Source of the DNA: Mesorhizobium sp. AR07
GTDB taxonomy: Bacteria; Pseudomonadota; Alphaproteobacteria; Rhizobiales; Rhizobiaceae
DNA: 64,000 nt
Direction: 5' to 3'
Assembly: GCF_024746815.1 (NCBI RefSeq)
Contig: NZ_CP080525.1
Span: forward strand, 5,202,501 to 5,266,500
The notes under the pieces were generated by a model. The model ran no database searches. It was not told the DNA's origin and saw nothing but the letters and a program-made list of their open reading frames with translations. Below are positions 61,061 to 64,000 of this stretch, one piece after another; within the stretch, counting starts at the first letter, position 1; each line of letters starts with the position of its first letter. A program made the position numbers and the translations under genes.

Positions 61061-62554
61061 TCAGGCGGCGGCTGGCCTGCGGCCGGCCGCGGTGGCCAGT
61101 TCGCGGATGCCTGGTTCGATGTGCTGCAGCGCGATCGACGAGATGCCCAGCCGCATGAAACGCGAAGGCTTTTCAGTGCGATCGAAGAAACGGTCGCCGG
61201 GCTCGATGATGACGCTGCGCGAGGCGGCGGCCTCGGCCAGTCCGCGCGCATCGGTGCCGCGCGGCCCTTCGAGCCACAGCGACGTGCCGCCGGCAGAATC
61301 GGTCGAACGCCATTCCGGCAGGAAAGCGGAAATCGCATGGACCAGGCGCTTCCGCCGCTCGTCGAAGGCGCTCGACAGCCGCCGCACCAGCGCCTCGTGA
61401 TGGCCGAGCGACAGGAACAACGCGACGGCGCGCTGGTTGTTGGCCGGCGGATGGCGCAGCATGAAGCGGCGCAGTGCCCTGAGTTCCGAGATCAGTCCAG
61501 CCGAAGCGACGATGTAGCCGAGCCGCAGGCCCGGAGCCAGCGTCTTCGACATCGAGCCGACATAGACGACGCGGCCGGAACGATCGAGGCTCTTCAGCGC
61601 CTGCTGCGGCGCCTCGTCGAGAAGCTGGCTGTCATAACCGTCCTCGATGATGATCTGGTTGTGCCGGTTGGCCCGTGCCAGCAAATCCTGGCGCCGTTCC
61701 GCCGACAGCGGCACCATGGTCGGGCAATGATGGCTGGGCGTGACGAAGACGAAACCGGAATCATTGGGAATAGAAGCGGTTACGATGCCCGACTGGTCGA
61801 CCGGCACCGGCTGGATTTCGGCGCCCGCGAGGCGGAAGATCGAGCGTGCGTCGGGGTAACCGGGGTCCTCCATCGCCACCTTGGAGCCCTTGGCCATCAG
61901 CAGCGTCGCCAGCATATAGAGCGCGTTCTGGGCGCCCAGCGTGACGATGATCTCGTCGGGATTGGCGAAGATGCCGCGCCTGGGCAGCAGCCGCGCCTGG
62001 ATCTGCTCGATCAGCAGCGGATCGTCGCGATCGACCATGTCTGACGCCCAGTTGCGGATTTCGAGCACGGCAAGCGCCATGCGGTTGCACTCGCGCCACT
62101 CGGCGGTCGGGAACAGCGCCGGGTCGAACTGGCCGTAGACGAAGGGGTAGGACGACTTGATCCAGTTCTCGTGCTTGGCCGGCGGCGGCATGTCGCTGGC
62201 GGCGATCTTGCGGCGTGCCTTCCAGTCGATCTCGTTGGCCTGGTCGGGCGCCTTCTGATGCGGCTTGGCTGGCGTCGCCAGCACATCGGGATTGACGAAA
62301 TGGCCGCGCCGCTCGCGTGCCACCAGGAAACCCTGGTCGACGAGCTGCTGGAACGCCAGCACGACGGTTCCGCGCGCCACGCCGAGTTTTTCGGCCAGGA
62401 TTCGGCACGAGGGAAGCGGCATCGAGGCGGCGATCTGGCGGTCGAGGATGGCTGCCACGATGGCTTGGCGGATCTGCGCCTGCAGGGTCTGGCCGGATTC
62501 AGCTGAAATCCGGAACAGGCCGGACCATATCGCCGTGTCGTTTCGCTGTGGCAT
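61061..62554 (-). CDS. MocR-type (GntR HTH plus PLP aminotransferase-fold) regulator
   Basis: A 497-residue MocR protein. The N-terminal GntR winged helix is QTLQAQIRQAIVAAILDRQI then LPSCRILAEKLGVARGTVVL. A type I aminotransferase-like domain follows, with PLP Lys in YVGSMSKTLAPGLRLGY, the ring-stacking LGAQNALYMLA and the Asp/Tyr of IIIEDGYDSQL. MocRs (GabR, PdxR, TauR) regulate amine and B6-linked genes and bind direct repeats. I start at ATG 62554 with AAGGAA upstream. The terminator at 61007-61044 lies between it and the MttB-like gene, so it is a separate unit; its target may be the Rieske/MttB genes or its own promoter. Confidence 0.92.
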   Translation of the reverse strand: MPQRNDTAIWSGLFRISAESGQTLQAQIRQAIVAAILDRQIAASMPLPSCRILAEKLGVARGTVVLAFQQLVDQGFLVARERRGHFVNPDVLATPAKPHQKAPDQANEIDWKARRKIAASDMPPPAKHENWIKSSYPFVYGQFDPALFPTAEWRECNRMALAVLEIRNWASDMVDRDDPLLIEQIQARLLPRRGIFANPDEIIVTLGAQNALYMLATLLMAKGSKVAMEDPGYPDARSIFRLAGAEIQPVPVDQSGIVTASIPNDSGFVFVTPSHHCPTMVPLSAERRQDLLARANRHNQIIIEDGYDSQLLDEAPQQALKSLDRSGRVVYVGSMSKTLAPGLRLGYIVASAGLISELRALRRFMLRHPPANNQRAVALFLSLGHHEALVRRLSSAFDERRKRLVHAISAFLPEWRSTDSAGGTSLWLEGPRGTDARGLAEAAASRSVIIEPGDRFFDRTEKPSRFMRLGISSIALQHIEPGIRELATAAGRRPAAA

Positions 62555-62708
62555 GGAAGATGTTCCTTGATGGCCAGCTTTTTTCGCTTGGCTGGACCAG
62601 TCGAATGTAACGGTGGCACAAGGGGTTGCGCCAATCAATTTTTCTGATCGTTGGGATTTATGCCAGTGATCCTTCGGCCGAAACCAGGCGTTGCGGCATC
62701 CCCGGCGT

Positions 62709-62803
62709 GACGCATCTGCGTCATCGCTGCGTGATGGGTCCGTTATTCATCGTGACGCAGCTGCGTCGTCGCCGCGTGACGATTTGCGTCATCGCTGCGT
62801 ATT
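62709..62803. promoter_or_regulatory. Repeated GACGCA/TGCGTC boxes between MocR and pgi
   Basis: The 349-base gap 62555-62903 contains GACGCATCTGCGTC (62709-62722), a perfect palindrome GACGCAGCTGCGTC (62754-62767), and a third TTTGCGTC (62783-62790). Each is followed by (A/G)TCGC(T/C)GCGT. The spacings are 45 and about 23 bases, roughly two turns and four turns of helix. The rest of the gap shows no gene. The repeats fit an operator for a dimeric regulator such as the adjacent MocR. Confidence 0.6.
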
Positions 62804-62903
62804 GAACCGGATGAAATTCGGCTCAATAGTTTTGGCGCGACGACACGCGCCGGAAACATCCGGTCTGATATGGTGCGTCGAAAACGTCAGGAGTCCCCCG
62901 CCA

Positions 62904-64000
62904 GTGGATCAGTCAGCTTTTCAAAAACAGCTTGCCGCCTTGCGCGATCATCGCACTGCTGCCCCAGCCAGCATGCGTCAGGCCTTCGCCGCCGATCCGC
63001 AGCGGTTCGAAAAATTCTCCGCCACCGACGGCGACCTGTTGCTCGACTGGTCGAAATGCGCCGTCGATGCGCTCACCATGGATTTGCTGGAGAGGCTGGC
63101 CAAGGCCGCCGATCTCGAAGGCCGCCGTGCGGCGATGTTCGCCGGCAAGAAGATCAACCTCACCGAGGACCGTGCGGTACTGCACACGGCGCTGCGCAAC
63201 CTGACCGGCAAGGGCGTCACCGTCGACGGCCAGGACGTCAAGGCGGACGTCATTGCCGTGCTCGACGCGATGGGCGCCTTTGCCGATGCCGTGCGCTCCG
63301 GCAAGGCGGCCGGCGCCACCGGCAAGAAGATCACCGACATCGTCAACATCGGCATCGGCGGTTCCGATCTCGGCCCGGCCATGGCGACGCTGGCGCTGGC
63401 GCCCTATCACGACGGGCCGCGCGCGCATTATGTCTCCAACATCGACGGCGCCCATATCCACGACACGCTGAAGGGCCTGTCGGCCGAGACCACGCTTTTC
63501 ATCGTCGCTTCCAAGACCTTCACCACCGTCGAGACGATGACCAATGCCGAAACGGCGCGCAAATGGGTGCAGAAAGCACTCGGCAAGGAAGCGGTCGGCA
63601 AGCATTTTGCCGCCGTCTCGACGGCGCTCGAACTGGTGGCGAAGTTCGGCATCGAATCGGATCGCGTCTTCGGCTTCTGGGACTGGGTCGGCGGCCGCTA
63701 TTCGGTCTGGGGTGCGATCGGCCTGCCGGTGATGATCGCGGTCGGCCCCCGGAATTTCCGCGCCTTCCTCGATGGCGCGCACGAGATGGACGAGCATTTC
63801 CGCACCACGCCCTTACAGAACAACCTGCCGGCGCTTTTGGGATTGGTCGGCTGGTGGCACCGTGTGATCTGCGGATACCCGGCGCGTGCCGTCATTCCTT
63901 ACGATCAGCGCCTGTCCAGGCTGCCGGCCTATCTGCAGCAGCTCGATATGGAATCGAACGGCAAGAGTGTCACTCTCGAGGGCACGGCGGTGACGACGCC
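62904..64000 (+). CDS. pgi: Glucose-6-phosphate isomerase (partial, runs off the right edge)
   Basis: From GTG 62904 (AGGAG ten bases upstream) 365 codons are open to the window end. The protein has the PGI signatures NIGIGGSDLGPAM, SNIDGAHIHDTL, ASKTFTTVETMTNAETARKW, VGGRYSVWGAIGLP and QNNLPALLGLVGWWH. It interconverts glucose-6-phosphate and fructose-6-phosphate in glycolysis/gluconeogenesis. The C-terminal part, including the later catalytic His/Lys, lies outside. The GTG is chosen because MDQSAFQKQL resembles family N-termini and no upstream in-frame ATG is closer. Confidence 0.96.
   Translation, partial: MDQSAFQKQLAALRDHRTAAPASMRQAFAADPQRFEKFSATDGDLLLDWSKCAVDALTMDLLERLAKAADLEGRRAAMFAGKKINLTEDRAVLHTALRNLTGKGVTVDGQDVKADVIAVLDAMGAFADAVRSGKAAGATGKKITDIVNIGIGGSDLGPAMATLALAPYHDGPRAHYVSNIDGAHIHDTLKGLSAETTLFIVASKTFTTVETMTNAETARKWVQKALGKEAVGKHFAAVSTALELVAKFGIESDRVFGFWDWVGGRYSVWGAIGLPVMIAVGPRNFRAFLDGAHEMDEHFRTTPLQNNLPALLGLVGWWHRVICGYPARAVIPYDQRLSRLPAYLQQLDMESNGKSVTLEGTAVTT

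Overview
The window is a GC-rich (about 63-65% by eye), densely coded stretch of an alphaproteobacterial chromosome. Gene content points to the order Hyphomicrobiales, most likely a Mesorhizobium-like rhizobium: an fdsGBACD-type formate dehydrogenase, an E. coli-type ilvD, polyamine and osmolyte catabolic genes, ChrB/ChrA, many LysR/DeoR/Lrp/MocR regulators, and abundant short palindromic intergenic repeats. That assignment is inference; no rRNA, tRNA, phage, IS transposase or CRISPR array was seen.

Layout. 1-6.4 kb: start of an adenosine-kinase-like gene, an EamA exporter, an EI24/CysZ-like membrane protein, a trans-3-hydroxyproline dehydratase / PEP-mutase pair, a secreted unknown, HAD phosphatase and dut. 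6.8-13 kb: Lrp regulator, DUF6356, class II glutamine amidotransferase, an amidase with an altered signature, a DAO-type oxidoreductase and prfC. 13.2-21.7 kb: an ArsR-SRPBCC-VOC operon under a striking dyad, ilvD, a cytosine-deaminase-like amidohydrolase, a second EamA exporter, a frameshifted choline-kinase-like gene and a methyltransferase. 21.9-33.9 kb: a dimethylglycine/sarcosine-dehydrogenase-type flavoprotein coupled to an intact choline-kinase-like gene and facing a DeoR regulator; an Rrf2/thioredoxin-reductase-like pair; a two-component system; a PmtA-like methyltransferase coupled to a DedA protein; LysR; and a MerR/methyltransferase pair sharing a 19-bp-spacer promoter. 34.2-39.9 kb: a YdcSTUV-like polyamine ABC transporter plus aminoaldehyde dehydrogenase, with a 35-codon ORF overlapping both neighbours. 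39.9-43.6 kb: a small uncharacterised cluster (two SnoaL-like proteins, a secreted AhpD/CMD-like protein, a frameshifted small protein, and an alpha/beta-hydrolase / degenerate-cyclase / LuxR fusion). 43.7-51.2 kb: fdsGBA-fdhD-fdsD with its LysR regulator. 51.3-64 kb: Mrp, a CoxG-like protein, a xylonate-dehydratase-like enzyme, rhodanese-ChrB/ChrA, a Rieske oxygenase next to a non-pyrrolysine MttB-type methyltransferase, a MocR regulator and the start of pgi.

How it fits together. A recurring theme is N-methylated amines and one-carbon units: Rieske (glycine-betaine-monooxygenase-like) and MttB-like genes, a dimethylglycine/sarcosine-dehydrogenase-like flavoenzyme with a GcvT domain, choline-kinase-like proteins, and an NAD-dependent formate dehydrogenase that could oxidise the formate released by demethylation. 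These are separate transcription units; the connection is inference.

From the sequence itself, the most useful observations are regulatory: clear dyads sit directly in front of ArsR, Lrp, Rrf2, MerR, DeoR, the fds operon, the xylonate-dehydratase-like gene and chrB. Two genes carry single-base frameshifts, and about ten intergenic palindromic elements fall into at least four families, two copies of one lying inverted about 27 kb apart.
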